DNA from: Streptomyces silvae
GTDB lineage: Bacteria; Actinomycetota; Actinomycetes; Streptomycetales; Streptomycetaceae
DNA: 64,000 bases
Assembly (NCBI RefSeq): GCF_016745505.1
Contig: NZ_JAERUC010000191.1
Span: 16,273-80,272, forward strand
Reading direction: 5' to 3'
Below the pieces are notes generated by a model. The model saw only the letters and a program-made list of their open reading frames with translations. It was not told where the DNA came from and ran no database searches. Below, in pieces: positions 32,639-40,414 of this stretch. The number at the start of each line of letters is the position of its first letter. Within the stretch, counting starts at the first letter, position 1. A program made the position numbers and the translations under genes.

Positions 32639-33457
32639 CTATGTCAGCTGCTGCTCCCCGGATTCCGCGGCGGAGCCGGGTGCGGCGCTCAGGGGCTGGA
32701 GCAGGGGGCGTTTCGCGGTGCGGCCGTCGCCCGAGGAACGGCCGCGCAGACGGCGTCCGATCCAGGGGCCGAGGAAAGCGGCGGCCCAGCGCACCTCGGC
32801 GCCCGCAGCCTGCCAACGCGAGGGAATCGGCTGCTCCGGCAGGGGGCGGGTCCAGGCGTCGTCGCTTCCGGGCAGCTGGATGGCCTGGGCGACGGCGGCG
32901 GCGATCCGCTCGTGGCCGAGGGGGCTGGTGTGGAGCCGGTCCGTGCTCCACAGACGTGGATCGGCCGCGGCGGCGTGCAGGTCGATCTCGGCGACCGCGA
33001 CCCCGTGGCGGGCGGCCGCGGCGCGGATGCGGTCGTTGAGCTCGAACACGCGGCCCCGGACCGGCCGGGCCAGGGGCGCGATCTTCCCCACGTCGGGGAA
33101 CGTCATCGTCGCCACCCGGGCCCCGGCGGCCGTGAGTTCGGCGAACATCTCCTCCAGGTGCCCGGCCACCTCCGCCGCGTCGAACCGGGGCCTGAGCACG
33201 TCGTTGACCCCGGCGACGACCGTGGCCAGGTCGGGCCGCAGGGCCAGGGCGGGCCCCAGCTGCCCGGCGCGGACCTGGCCCGCGACACGGCCGCGTACGG
33301 CCAGGTTCGCGTACTGGAGACCGGGGCTGACGGCTGCGAGCTGCTCGGCGAGCCGGTCCGCCCAGCCGCGCAGGCCCACGGTGTCGTCCCCGTCGCCGAC
33401 ACCTTCGGTCTGACTGTCGCCCAGGGCGACGTAGCGCACGTACTCACCGCTCGGCAC
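32639..33457 (-). CDS. SGNH/GDSL-family hydrolase
   Basis: 272 residues from a GTG with AAGGAAG seven bases upstream, overlapping the PadR gene stop by 14 bases. All four SGNH blocks are visible: block I YVALGDSQTEGVGDG (nucleophile Ser), block II Gly in YANLAVRGR, block III GVNDVLRP, and block V STDRLHTSPLGHERIA (Asp/His). No signal peptide, so it is cytoplasmic. The last 60 residues form a basic Pro/Ala tail. Such enzymes are esterases or deacetylases with broad substrates. It is co-transcribed with the PadR regulator, which may control it. Confidence 0.88.
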   Translation of the reverse strand: MPSGEYVRYVALGDSQTEGVGDGDDTVGLRGWADRLAEQLAAVSPGLQYANLAVRGRVAGQVRAGQLGPALALRPDLATVVAGVNDVLRPRFDAAEVAGHLEEMFAELTAAGARVATMTFPDVGKIAPLARPVRGRVFELNDRIRAAAARHGVAVAEIDLHAAAADPRLWSTDRLHTSPLGHERIAAAVAQAIQLPGSDDAWTRPLPEQPIPSRWQAAGAEVRWAAAFLGPWIGRRLRGRSSGDGRTAKRPLLQPLSAAPGSAAESGEQQLT

Positions 33458-34049
33458 GGGTGGACTTCCTTTCCTTGAGGACGGATCTCTCCTTGAGGGC
33501 GGACCTCTCCTTGAGGACGGACGCGATCCGCAGGCACCAGTCCCGGTGTTCCTGCTCGAAGGACAGACCGCGCAGGCACGTCAGGTACGGTCCGATCCGC
33601 TCGCCGTGGCGGAGGAACTCCTCCTCGTCCACATCGCCGCGGAGCTGCCGGAGGAGCGCGCCGAGAAGCTCGATCTTGCCCTCGGCCGCCGAGGCCCGCT
33701 CCTCCAGCTGGCCGATCACCGACGCCGTGCCGACCCGGTCGGCGACCTGCACCTTGACCAGCAGATCGTCGCGGATGGACGACGGCTTCGACACGGCCGC
33801 GGCGAAGTCCTCCAGCTCGGCGCGGCCGGCCTTGGTGACCTGGAACAGGCGTTTGTTGGGCCGGGTCTCCTGGACCACCTGCCGGCCCGCGATCAGCCCT
33901 TCCTTCTCCAGCTTGGTCAGCTCGGCGTACAGCTGCTGCGGCAGGGCGTGCCAGAAGTTGGCGACGCCGATGTCGAACGCCTTCGCCAACTGGTATCCGC
34001 TGTACTCGCCGTCCAGCAGCGCCGCCAGTACCGCATGTCGCAGGGCCAT
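33444..34049 (-). CDS. PadR-family transcriptional regulator
   Basis: 201 residues. N-terminal winged helix: LRHAVLAALLDGEYSGYQLAKAFDIGVANFWHALPQQLYAELTKLEKEGLIAGRQV, with the RLFQVTKAGRAEL wing. A C-terminal helical PadR domain follows (SVIGQLEERASAAEGKIELLGALLRQL) for dimerisation. The tail is unusual: three near-identical six-residue units (LKERSA, LKERSV, LKERKS) encoded by an 18-bp tandem repeat. The ribosome site GGGGTG lies upstream. An 11-bp palindrome around the promoter (34083-34116) is the probable autoregulatory operator. The downstream SGNH hydrolase is the likely co-regulated gene. Confidence 0.88.
   Translation of the reverse strand: MALRHAVLAALLDGEYSGYQLAKAFDIGVANFWHALPQQLYAELTKLEKEGLIAGRQVVQETRPNKRLFQVTKAGRAELEDFAAAVSKPSSIRDDLLVKVQVADRVGTASVIGQLEERASAAEGKIELLGALLRQLRGDVDEEEFLRHGERIGPYLTCLRGLSFEQEHRDWCLRIASVLKERSALKERSVLKERKSTRAER
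33472..33525 (-). repeat. Triple 18-bp tandem repeat at the 3' end of padR
   Basis: TCCTTGAGGACGGATCTC, TCCTTGAGGGCGGACCTC and TCCTTGAGGACGGACGCG lie head to tail (33472, 33490, 33508). In frame they encode LKER-x-(A/V/K) units, so copy number can change without a frameshift. Confidence 0.88.
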
Positions 34050-34082
34050 GGAGGCACCCCTTTCCCTCTCCCCGCCACATCG

Positions 34083-34116
34083 TACTCAAGAATGTGACTA
34101 ATCAAATTCTTGAGTA
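34083..34116. promoter_or_regulatory. Probable PadR operator
   Basis: TACTCAAGAAT (34083-34093) and ATTCTTGAGTA (34106-34116) are a perfect 11-bp inverted repeat with a 12-base spacer. On the minus strand the spacer and arm contain TTGATT and TACGAT, plausible -35/-10 hexamers for padR. Its AT-richness stands out from the surrounding DNA. Confidence 0.72.
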
Positions 34117-34179
34117 GTGGAGCGTGACGGGGAGCAGCGGGGAGCGGCGGGGAGACGAGGGCGTGTGAGGCGCCCTCCT

Positions 34180-34860
34180 TCAGCGGCGGGCCGCGCCCCT
34201 CCCGGCCGGGTCGATACGCACCCGCTCCGTGGCCGGTGCGGCCTCCAGGTCGTCCAGCTGCGCGACGATCGTGCTGCGCAGGTCGTCGAAGTCCTCGAAG
34301 CGGTGGTCGTTGAACAGGGTGTAGCCCGTCCACATCAGGTTGGCGCACACCCGCGCCGGCACCCTGCCCGTACGGGCGCCCATGCCGACCAGCGCCACCG
34401 ACCCGATGCTCCCCGGCGCCTCCCTGTTCTGCCGGTGGATCGCCTGGAAGGCGGCGGCGCAGGCCAGGGCCACGTTCAAGGTCTCGCTGACGTTCTGCGA
34501 GGACCCCTCCATCGTCGGCGTCGGTATGAGGAACTTCGGGTTGACCGCACCCGACGGCACGCACACCGCGCTCCCCACCGGAAGGCTCCCGCCGAACCCG
34601 TCGCGGATCGCCCGCTGGACGCGCAGCTGGATCCCGGCGCCGAGGTGCCGCTTGATGGCCGCGTCGGTGCCACCGTCCATGCGTCCACGGGAGTTGGTCG
34701 GGCTGACCCAGGCATCCACCGTCTCGTCGAGGATCGATCCCTTGCGGATCTCGACCTCCGGGGTGTCGGCGAACGCCGCCCGCCACGCCTCCACGACGTC
34801 GCTGCTGAGGTCGGTCAGCACCACCCGGACAGGCTGCGGCTGCATGCGGTTCGCGGTCAT
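34180..34860 (-). CDS. Macro-domain protein (ADP-ribose binding or hydrolysing)
   Basis: 226 residues from the ATG at 34860, which has GGAG six bases upstream; the frame is open to 34923. The macro-domain pattern is visible: VRVVLTDLSSDVVEAWRAAF, EIRKGSILDETVDAWVSPTNSRGRMDGGTDAAIKRHLG (Asn and the catalytic-loop Gly-Gly), VGSAVCVPSG, and SVALVGMGARTGRVPARVCANLM (the phosphate-binding loop). Macro domains bind ADP-ribose and many remove it from proteins or DNA. It diverges from a gene with an ADP-ribosyltransferase domain. Both have DNA-damage-type promoter elements, so it is a candidate eraser for that writer. Residue-level hydrolase activity cannot be proven from sequence. Confidence 0.82.
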   Translation of the reverse strand: MTANRMQPQPVRVVLTDLSSDVVEAWRAAFADTPEVEIRKGSILDETVDAWVSPTNSRGRMDGGTDAAIKRHLGAGIQLRVQRAIRDGFGGSLPVGSAVCVPSGAVNPKFLIPTPTMEGSSQNVSETLNVALACAAAFQAIHRQNREAPGSIGSVALVGMGARTGRVPARVCANLMWTGYTLFNDHRFEDFDDLRSTIVAQLDDLEAAPATERVRIDPAGRGAARR

Positions 34861-34900
34861 CGTCCACTCCGATCGGGAGGTGGTTCCTCCACTGATCGGG

Positions 34901-34923
34901 ACGCTACAGCGCACCACTGACAA
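34901..34923 (-). promoter_or_regulatory. RecA-NDp (PafBC-type) DNA-damage promoter of the macro-domain gene
   Basis: On the minus strand TTGTCAGTG (34923-34915), exactly eight bases, then TAGCGT (34906-34901). This matches the known actinobacterial consensus tTGTCRgtg-N8-TAnnnT at every fixed position. The predicted transcript start is about 30-35 bases before the ATG at 34860. Confidence 0.75.
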
Positions 34924-34957
34924 CGCCCCTGGAGGCGGCAGCAGTTGGTCCGCCCCG

Positions 34958-34980
34958 TTGTCAGTGGCGGGGGATACAAC
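34958..34980 (+). promoter_or_regulatory. RecA-NDp (PafBC-type) DNA-damage promoter of the UDG/ART gene
   Basis: TTGTCAGTG (34958-34966), eight bases, then TACAAC (34975-34980). The upstream half is perfect and the -10 differs from TAnnnT in its last base. With the opposite element it creates a perfect 12-bp inverted repeat (34914-34925 / 34956-34967), so the two promoters stand back to back. The leader to the ATG at 35076 is about 85 bases. Confidence 0.65.
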
Positions 34981-35075
34981 TCGTCATGTGCGGGTCCACG
35001 GTGCGTACGGCGCCGGGCCGGCCCCGAGCACACCTCTGCCCTCATCACGGACCGACACCGCGGAGTGCCTCCACC

Positions 35076-36692
35076 ATGAACGACGCCCCCACCCCGGCCC
35101 AGCCCGGCCCGAACGACCCGCTGGCCCTTGCCGAACTCTTCGCGGGCGGCGGCGAACCATGGCTCCCGCTGCTGAAGCCGGCCATCGAAGCGCGGGCGGT
35201 CGCGGCCGAGTTCATCGGACCGGGCCGGGGCCCTGGAGTCGTTCCCGTGCGCGAGCTGACCTTCCAGGCGCTCAAGCCGAACCCGCCGCACAAGTGGAAG
35301 GTCGTCGTCTTCGGCCAGAACCCCTACCCGCGGCAGGAGAGCGCCACCGGCATCGCGATGTTCGACAACACCTTCCACGACTGGAAGGACAGCCAGTTCG
35401 GCCGGGTCGTCAGCATCCGCTGCATCATCAAGGCGGCGGCGATGTGGAAGTACGGCATACCGAAGAAGACCCCGATCGCCGACGTACGCGCGCTCCTGAA
35501 GAAGCAGGACACCGTCCAGCCGCCGGAGTGGTTCCAGGCGATGCTCACGCAGGGCGTGCTGCTGCTGAACGCGGCGCTCACCGCCAGCAGCGACGGGGCG
35601 ATGGCCACCGATCAGCACACCCGGTTCTGGCGCCCGGTGGTCGAGCGGATCGTCGAGGAGATCCTCAGGGCCAAGCAGAACGCCGAGGAGGAGGACCGCT
35701 ACGTCGTCTTCGCCTGGTGGGGTGCGCACGCGCGCAGCCTGAAGAACGTCGTCCTCCGGCTCCAGAAGAAGTACCCGGAGGTCGAGGTGCGGCACATCGA
35801 CCACCCCAACCCCGCCGCGCAGGGCGACATCTTCTGCGAGGGGGAGCACTTCGGCACGGTCAACGCCGCCCTCACCTCGCTCGGCGCCGACGAGATCGAC
35901 TGGCTGCCCGGCAAGGGGTGGAACGAGGCCGCGGAAGGGTCCGGCGGAGCGGACGACGGGACCGCCGACCGCATGGGCGCGTTCATCGCGTCGACCATGG
36001 AGCTGCATCAGCTGTATCTGGACCGCCTCGCGGGGGTCAAGGACGAGGGACTCGTCCTGCCCGCGATCACCGGGGTGTTCGACACCCCGCTCCTGGAGTT
36101 CCAGGAGGCCGTGGGGCCGGTCGTCTCCCTGCTGCCCGGTATCGACCGGCACGCGGGGCGCTCGTACGAGTTCGGGAAGAGGCGCGCGGACGAGGAGGCC
36201 GGCGAGCTGTCGGCCGACGCCGTCGCCGCCCTCCACCTCTACACCTGCGAGTCCGCGTTCTACCGTGAGATCAACGCGGTCCTGCGCTCCCCGGACCGGA
36301 CGAAGGTCGTCCCGTACCTCCCCTACCTGCGGCTGCTGTTCTCGGCCGTCTCCCGACTCCCCGCCCACACGGCGCCGTTGTGGCGCGGGGTGTCGCTGGA
36401 CCTGCGCGCGCAGTACCCGCTCGGCAGGACGGTGACCTGGTGGGGCGTGTCCTCGTGCACGTCCGAGGCCGCCGTGGCGCGCTCGTTCCTCGGCAGCCGG
36501 GGCAAGCGCACGCTCTTCGAGGTAACCCCCGCCAGGGCGGTGGGCATCCGGCGCTACTCGGCGTTCACGGGTGAGGAGGAGTTCATCCTGTCGCCCGGTA
36601 CGCAGCTGAAGGTGACCGGTGTGAAGGCCGAGCGCGGGGGCCTGTGCACGGTGCGGCTGACGGAGCTGGAGGAGCAGACCCTGGTGTCCTGA
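35076..36692 (+). CDS. Uracil-DNA-glycosylase-like domain fused to an arginine-type ADP-ribosyltransferase
   Basis: 538 residues. The N-terminal half (about 60-290) resembles family 1 uracil-DNA glycosylase: GQNPYP at 80-85 (GQDPYH in active enzymes, so the catalytic Asp is Asn82), MFDNTFHDW, LLLNAALTA with N165, VVFAWWGAHAR, and HPNP with H243. The C-terminal half (about 370-525) is an R-S-ExE ADP-ribosyltransferase: LWRGV with R437, VSSCTS at 458-463, and GEEEFILSPG with E500/E502, as in arginine-specific ART enzymes. It could dock on uracil-containing or damaged DNA and modify a neighbour. It diverges from a macro-domain gene. Start chosen at the ATG 10 bases after GGAG; the frame opens at 34986. 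Confidence 0.8.
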   Translation: MNDAPTPAQPGPNDPLALAELFAGGGEPWLPLLKPAIEARAVAAEFIGPGRGPGVVPVRELTFQALKPNPPHKWKVVVFGQNPYPRQESATGIAMFDNTFHDWKDSQFGRVVSIRCIIKAAAMWKYGIPKKTPIADVRALLKKQDTVQPPEWFQAMLTQGVLLLNAALTASSDGAMATDQHTRFWRPVVERIVEEILRAKQNAEEEDRYVVFAWWGAHARSLKNVVLRLQKKYPEVEVRHIDHPNPAAQGDIFCEGEHFGTVNAALTSLGADEIDWLPGKGWNEAAEGSGGADDGTADRMGAFIASTMELHQLYLDRLAGVKDEGLVLPAITGVFDTPLLEFQEAVGPVVSLLPGIDRHAGRSYEFGKRRADEEAGELSADAVAALHLYTCESAFYREINAVLRSPDRTKVVPYLPYLRLLFSAVSRLPAHTAPLWRGVSLDLRAQYPLGRTVTWWGVSSCTSEAAVARSFLGSRGKRTLFEVTPARAVGIRRYSAFTGEEEFILSPGTQLKVTGVKAERGGLCTVRLTELEEQTLVS

Positions 36693-36739
36693 GGCGTGCG
36701 GTCACTGCACGTCCTCGTGGTCACCGCGCATCCGCGCCG

Positions 36740-37495
36740 TCAGTGTGCGTCCTCGCTGTCAGTGGCCGGGGGAGCCGCCGCCGGGCCCGCCTCCGGACGC
36801 GGCGCCGTGCGCTCCACGCTCCAGCGCCGCCACGCGAGGGCGAAGCCGACCGCGGCGAGCAGCGCCGGAGCGGCCGACTGTGCCGTCAGCGACGCCACCC
36901 AGCCCGGGTTCATCCGCTCCGTCATGCCACTGGTGTACTGACAGGTCGCCTGGGGCGGGAAGAAGCTGTACTCCAGCGTCGCGGGCGCGTTGCTGCCCCA
37001 GTCCGCCCCCGTCGAGCAGGCCGATGACGGCCCCACGAGCAGCTTCCAGCCGGCCAGTGCGTACAGGAGGAGGAACAGGGAACCGGTCACGGTCAGCGCC
37101 GTCCCCGTCCGGCGGAGCTTCTCCGTCCTGGACATCGGCATCACCAGCGGGCTCCCGGGGCCCGGATCGAAACACTCCGCGAGGAGGGCCAGGAACAGGC
37201 AGGCCACCATGATCAGCAGGGTGCTCCACAGCAGCAGGGCCAGTACCCCGTGCCCGCCGAACGAGACGATGTCCCCACCCGTGTACTCACAGACGGTGGC
37301 CGGGGGAAACGCCTGGTCCCGTGTCCGCAGGAGCCGGCCCGGCCCCTCCGTGATTCCCTGCATGCACCGCTCGTCGAACTCCAGCATGGCGAACAGGGCG
37401 ACCGCCGACCCGGCGATCAGCGCGGCGAACGAGATTCCCGCGGCGGCCCACAGGCCACCCGTCCGATAGCCGCTGTGCGTACGTGCGTGTGACAT
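36740..37495 (-). CDS. Four-helix membrane protein of unknown function
   Basis: 251 residues with four hydrophobic segments: LWAAAGISFAALIAGSAVALF, HGVLALLLWSTLLIMVACLFLALL, TGTALTVTGSLFLLLYALAGW and VASLTAQSAAPALLAAVGFALAW. Two extracytoplasmic loops each carry two cysteines (RCMQG with VCEYTGGD; SSACSTG with TCQYTSGM), and the C-EYT/C-QYT similarity suggests an internal duplication with disulphides. A Pro/Ala tail ends in the cytoplasm. No family recognised. It is convergent with the UDG/ART gene and ends about 47 bases from it. Confidence 0.72.
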   Translation of the reverse strand: MSHARTHSGYRTGGLWAAAGISFAALIAGSAVALFAMLEFDERCMQGITEGPGRLLRTRDQAFPPATVCEYTGGDIVSFGGHGVLALLLWSTLLIMVACLFLALLAECFDPGPGSPLVMPMSRTEKLRRTGTALTVTGSLFLLLYALAGWKLLVGPSSACSTGADWGSNAPATLEYSFFPPQATCQYTSGMTERMNPGWVASLTAQSAAPALLAAVGFALAWRRWSVERTAPRPEAGPAAAPPATDSEDAH

Positions 37496-37697
37496 GGGCG
37501 CAGAGTATTCGAACGCAACGCCGGTCAGGGCTCGGCTGCTTGATCTCGCCGGGGCTCGACGCCCGAAAGGCGACAGAGGAGTTTACCCATCCGGGTGGCC
37601 CGTCACACGCCGCAGCGCCCTCTTTTGATCCGCTGAGCGGCTGAACTTTTGTTGATCTGTGGCCAGTTGTGGGTACCGGGGGCCTACCCTTGACTAG

Positions 37698-38912
37698 GTG
37701 AACCAGTTGAAGTCCCGTGCGCCCCACGCCGAGGCCGTCCTGCCCGGCGCCCTGCCCGACGACCTGCGTGCCGAGCTCATCGCCTTCCGCCGTGATCTGC
37801 ACATGCACCCGGAGCTCGGCAACCAGGAGTTCCGTACCACCGCGGCGATCAAGGCCCGCCTCGAGAAGGCGGGGCTGGAGCCCCAGGTACTGCCCGGGGG
37901 CACGGGACTGGTCTGTGACGTGGGGGAGTGGGACGGCGTGACGCCGATGCTGGCGCTGCGCGGCGACATCGACGCCCTGCCGATCCCGGACACCAAGGAG
38001 GGCGTCCCCTACCGGTCCACCGTGCCCGACCGGGCCCACGCCTGCGGGCACGACGTCCACACGACCTGCGTCCTGGGCGCGGGGCTCGTGCTGAGCGATC
38101 TCGACCGGCAGGGGCTGCTGCCCCGCCCGGTCCGGCTGCTGTTCCAGCCCGCCGAGGAGGTGCTGCCCGGCGGCGCCGCCGACGCGGTGGCCGCCGGCGT
38201 CCTGGAAGGGGTGGGGCGCATCATCGGGGTGCACTGCGACCCCAAGGTCGACGTGGGCAGGATCGGGCTCCGGATCGGGCCGATCACCTCCGCCTGCGAC
38301 CGCGTGGAGGTCTCCCTCGACGGCCCCGGCGGCCACACCGCCCGGCCGCACCTCACCACCGACCTGGTCACCGCCGCGGCCCGGGTGGCCACCGACGTAC
38401 CCGCGCTGCTCGCCAGGCGCGTCGACGCGCGCGCCGGCCTCGCGGTCACCTGGGGCCGGCTCCAGACCGGCCACGCCCCCAACGTCATCCCGCAGCACGC
38501 CGAACTGTCGGGGACGGTCCGCTGCCTCGATCTGGAGAGCTGGCGGCAGGCACCGGACCTGGTGCAGGAGGCGATCGACGAAGTGGCCGGAATGTACCGG
38601 GCGAAGACGATGGTCGACTACGTCCGTGGAGTCCCGCCCGTGGTGAACGAGGCCGAGACGATCGGGCTTCTCGACGCCGCGATGACCATCCGCCGCGGAT
38701 CGTATGCGATCGAGGACACCGAACAGAGCCTCGGCGGCGAGGACTTCTCCTGGTACCTGGAGAAGATCCCCGGCGCCATGGCCAGGCTCGGCGTACGGGC
38801 GCCGGGTGACACCCGCGGTCTCGACCTGCACCGGGGCAACTTCGACGTGGACGAGGAGGCCATCACGGTCGGGGTGGAACTGTTCACGGCGGCCGCGCTG
38901 CTGGACGCCTGA
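37698..38912 (+). CDS. M20-family amidohydrolase (IAA-amino-acid hydrolase type)
   Basis: 404 residues from a GTG seven bases after TACCCT and without a ribosome site, so probably leaderless. M20D metal-binding motifs: RRDLHMHPELGNQEF, LALRGDIDALPI, HACGHDVHTTCVLG, FQPAEEVLPGGA, and LGGEDFSWYLEKIPG. The lid domain begins near VEVSLDGPGGHTARPH. The family hydrolyses N-acyl or N-aminoacyl conjugates, typically with two metals. It ends 207 bases before the BMP lipoprotein gene. No direct functional link to the nucleoside genes is visible. Confidence 0.87.
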   Translation: MNQLKSRAPHAEAVLPGALPDDLRAELIAFRRDLHMHPELGNQEFRTTAAIKARLEKAGLEPQVLPGGTGLVCDVGEWDGVTPMLALRGDIDALPIPDTKEGVPYRSTVPDRAHACGHDVHTTCVLGAGLVLSDLDRQGLLPRPVRLLFQPAEEVLPGGAADAVAAGVLEGVGRIIGVHCDPKVDVGRIGLRIGPITSACDRVEVSLDGPGGHTARPHLTTDLVTAAARVATDVPALLARRVDARAGLAVTWGRLQTGHAPNVIPQHAELSGTVRCLDLESWRQAPDLVQEAIDEVAGMYRAKTMVDYVRGVPPVVNEAETIGLLDAAMTIRRGSYAIEDTEQSLGGEDFSWYLEKIPGAMARLGVRAPGDTRGLDLHRGNFDVDEEAITVGVELFTAAALLDA

Positions 38913-39047
38913 CCGCGACGGAGCCGGGTGGCCGCGGACGGGTGGTGTGGCCTGCTGTTCCCTGCTGGTAACGGCTCGTAACCGGACAGGACACCTCCTG
39001 TTCGCGACGATCCGATAACGGCTTCCGTAGGGGTCCTTATCTGACAT

Positions 39048-39063
39048 CTACGCGCGTTACGAT
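39048..39063 (+). promoter_or_regulatory. Nucleoside-regulon palindrome at the BMP promoter
   Basis: CTACGCGCGTTA (39048-39059) matches CTACGCGCGTAG at 10 of 12 positions and overlaps TACGAT (39058-39063), a good -10. The leader to the TTG start is about 50 bases. Confidence 0.65.
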
Positions 39064-39119
39064 CGCCGCGAAACCAGCGCCGGAAGAGGCGCTTCGGTCA
39101 GGTTTGAAGGAGCCTTCCC

Positions 39120-40160
39120 TTGCGCCGCGTATCCAAGATCGCTGCTGCGTGTACCGTCTCCGCGGCTCTCGCCTTCACCGCTACCGCGTGTGGTGAATCG
39201 TCCACCGAGAGCACCGGTTCCGACAAGGACCAGATGAAGATCGGCATGGCCTACGACGTCGGTGGCCGTGGCGACAACTCGTTCAACGACTCCGCCGCCC
39301 GTGGCCTGGACAAGGCCAAGAAGGAGTTCAAGGCCGAGACCAAGGAGCTCACCGCCAAGAGCGGCGAGACCCCGGCCGACCGTGAGCAGCGCCTCGCGTC
39401 GCTCGCCGAGGGCGGCTACAACCCGGTCATCGGCGTCGGTTTCGCCTACCAGGCCGCGCTCGAGAAGGTGGCCAAGGCTCACCCCGAGACCACCTTCGGC
39501 CTGATCGACTCGGTCTCCGAGGCGAAGAACGTGTCCTCCATCGTCTTCACGGAGGAGCAGGGCTCCTACCTCGCCGGTGTCGCGGCGGCGCTGAAGTCCA
39601 AGGACGGCCAGGTCGGCTTCATCGGCGGTGTCGACCTCCCGCTGATCAAGAAGTTCGCGGCCGGCTTCCAGCAGGGCGTCACGGACACGAACCCCAAGGC
39701 CAAGGTCCAGATCCAGTACCTGTCCACCGGTTCGGACCTCTCCGGCTTCGGCAGCCCGGACAAGGGTGAGGCCGCCGCCAAGGGCATGCTGGACAAGGGG
39801 GCCGACGTCGTCTTCGCCGCCGCGGGCGGCTCGGGCGCCGGTGCGATCGAGGCCGTGGCCGGCAAGAAGGGCGCCTGGTCCATCGGCGTCGACTCCGACC
39901 AGGCCAAGGACCCGGCCCTGTCGAAGTACGCCGACACGATCATGACCTCGGTCGTGAAGAACGTCGACAGCGGTGTCTACGACCTGGTGAAGTCCGTCAA
40001 GGACGGCAAGCCGCTCACCGGCACGCAGACCTACTCCCTGGCCGAGGACGGCGTCAGCCTGACCACCACGGGTGACCACCTCAAGGACATCCAGTCCAAG
40101 ATCGACGAGGCGAAGAAGAAGATCGCCGACGGCTCGATCAAGGTCAAGACCACGACCTGA
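39120..40160 (+). CDS. BMP-family nucleoside-binding lipoprotein
   Basis: 346 residues from a TTG with a perfect AAGGAG seven bases upstream. Lipoprotein signal RRVSKIAAACTVSAALAFTATAC, with the lipidated Cys at about residue 23. The BMP/PnrA domain is clear: KIGMAYDVGGRGDNSFNDSAARGLDKA, GYNPVIGVGFAYQAALEKV, GSYLAGVAAAL, VGFIGGVDLPLIKKFAAGFQQGV, and DVVFAAAGGSGAGAIEAV. It captures purine or pyrimidine nucleosides outside the cell for the ABC importer that follows. A perfect 18-bp hairpin after the stop, plus a second operator, suggest the binding protein is made in excess over the ABC genes. Confidence 0.93.
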   Translation: MRRVSKIAAACTVSAALAFTATACGESSTESTGSDKDQMKIGMAYDVGGRGDNSFNDSAARGLDKAKKEFKAETKELTAKSGETPADREQRLASLAEGGYNPVIGVGFAYQAALEKVAKAHPETTFGLIDSVSEAKNVSSIVFTEEQGSYLAGVAAALKSKDGQVGFIGGVDLPLIKKFAAGFQQGVTDTNPKAKVQIQYLSTGSDLSGFGSPDKGEAAAKGMLDKGADVVFAAAGGSGAGAIEAVAGKKGAWSIGVDSDQAKDPALSKYADTIMTSVVKNVDSGVYDLVKSVKDGKPLTGTQTYSLAEDGVSLTTTGDHLKDIQSKIDEAKKKIADGSIKVKTTT

Positions 40161-40175
40161 CCGGCCCGCTGAAGT

Positions 40176-40217
40176 CGGGGTCCGCAGGCGCGGTTTCCGC
40201 CGCGCCTGCGGACCCCG
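40176..40217 (+). terminator. Strong hairpin between BMP and ABC genes
   Basis: Perfect 18-bp stem CGGGGTCCGCAGGCGCGG / CCGCGCCTGCGGACCCCG with loop TTTCCG. It lies 16 bases after the lipoprotein stop and before the second operator, so it should end or attenuate the BMP transcript. Confidence 0.85.
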
Positions 40218-40313
40218 ATTCACGTATACCTCCGGGCCGAGGTCCCTCGGCATGTGTCGGTATCGTGCCCCTGGTTCGCCACCTGTCGCCGGGTGGCCGA
40301 CGATTCGGTGGCG

Positions 40314-40325
40314 CTACGCGCGTAG
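40314..40325 (+). promoter_or_regulatory. Nucleoside-regulon palindrome before the ABC ATPase gene
   Basis: Perfect palindrome CTACGCGCGTAG. It lies 90 bases before the proposed start at 40415 and after the BMP terminator, implying a separate regulated promoter for the ABC genes. TAGTGC overlaps its right end as a weak -10. Confidence 0.7.
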
Positions 40326-40414
40326 TGCCCATCGAGCGCGGTATTTTTCGCCACCGGTCCCCGCGCTGTGTCCGTACATCGCCCGCCCTCCGCTCCTGCC
40401 AAGGAGAGTGCGCC

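Noticed and set aside
34180..36692. Calling the macro/ART pair DarTG
   Set aside because: DarT is a PARP-like DNA thymidine ADP-ribosyltransferase. This ART has the R-S-ExE arginine-type motif and a UDG-like domain, so only the writer/eraser logic is shared.
36738..36775. TGTCAGTG near 36756 as a fourth DNA-damage promoter
   Set aside because: It lies at the 3' end of a membrane protein gene, no TAnnnT follows at N8, and no gene starts downstream on that strand.
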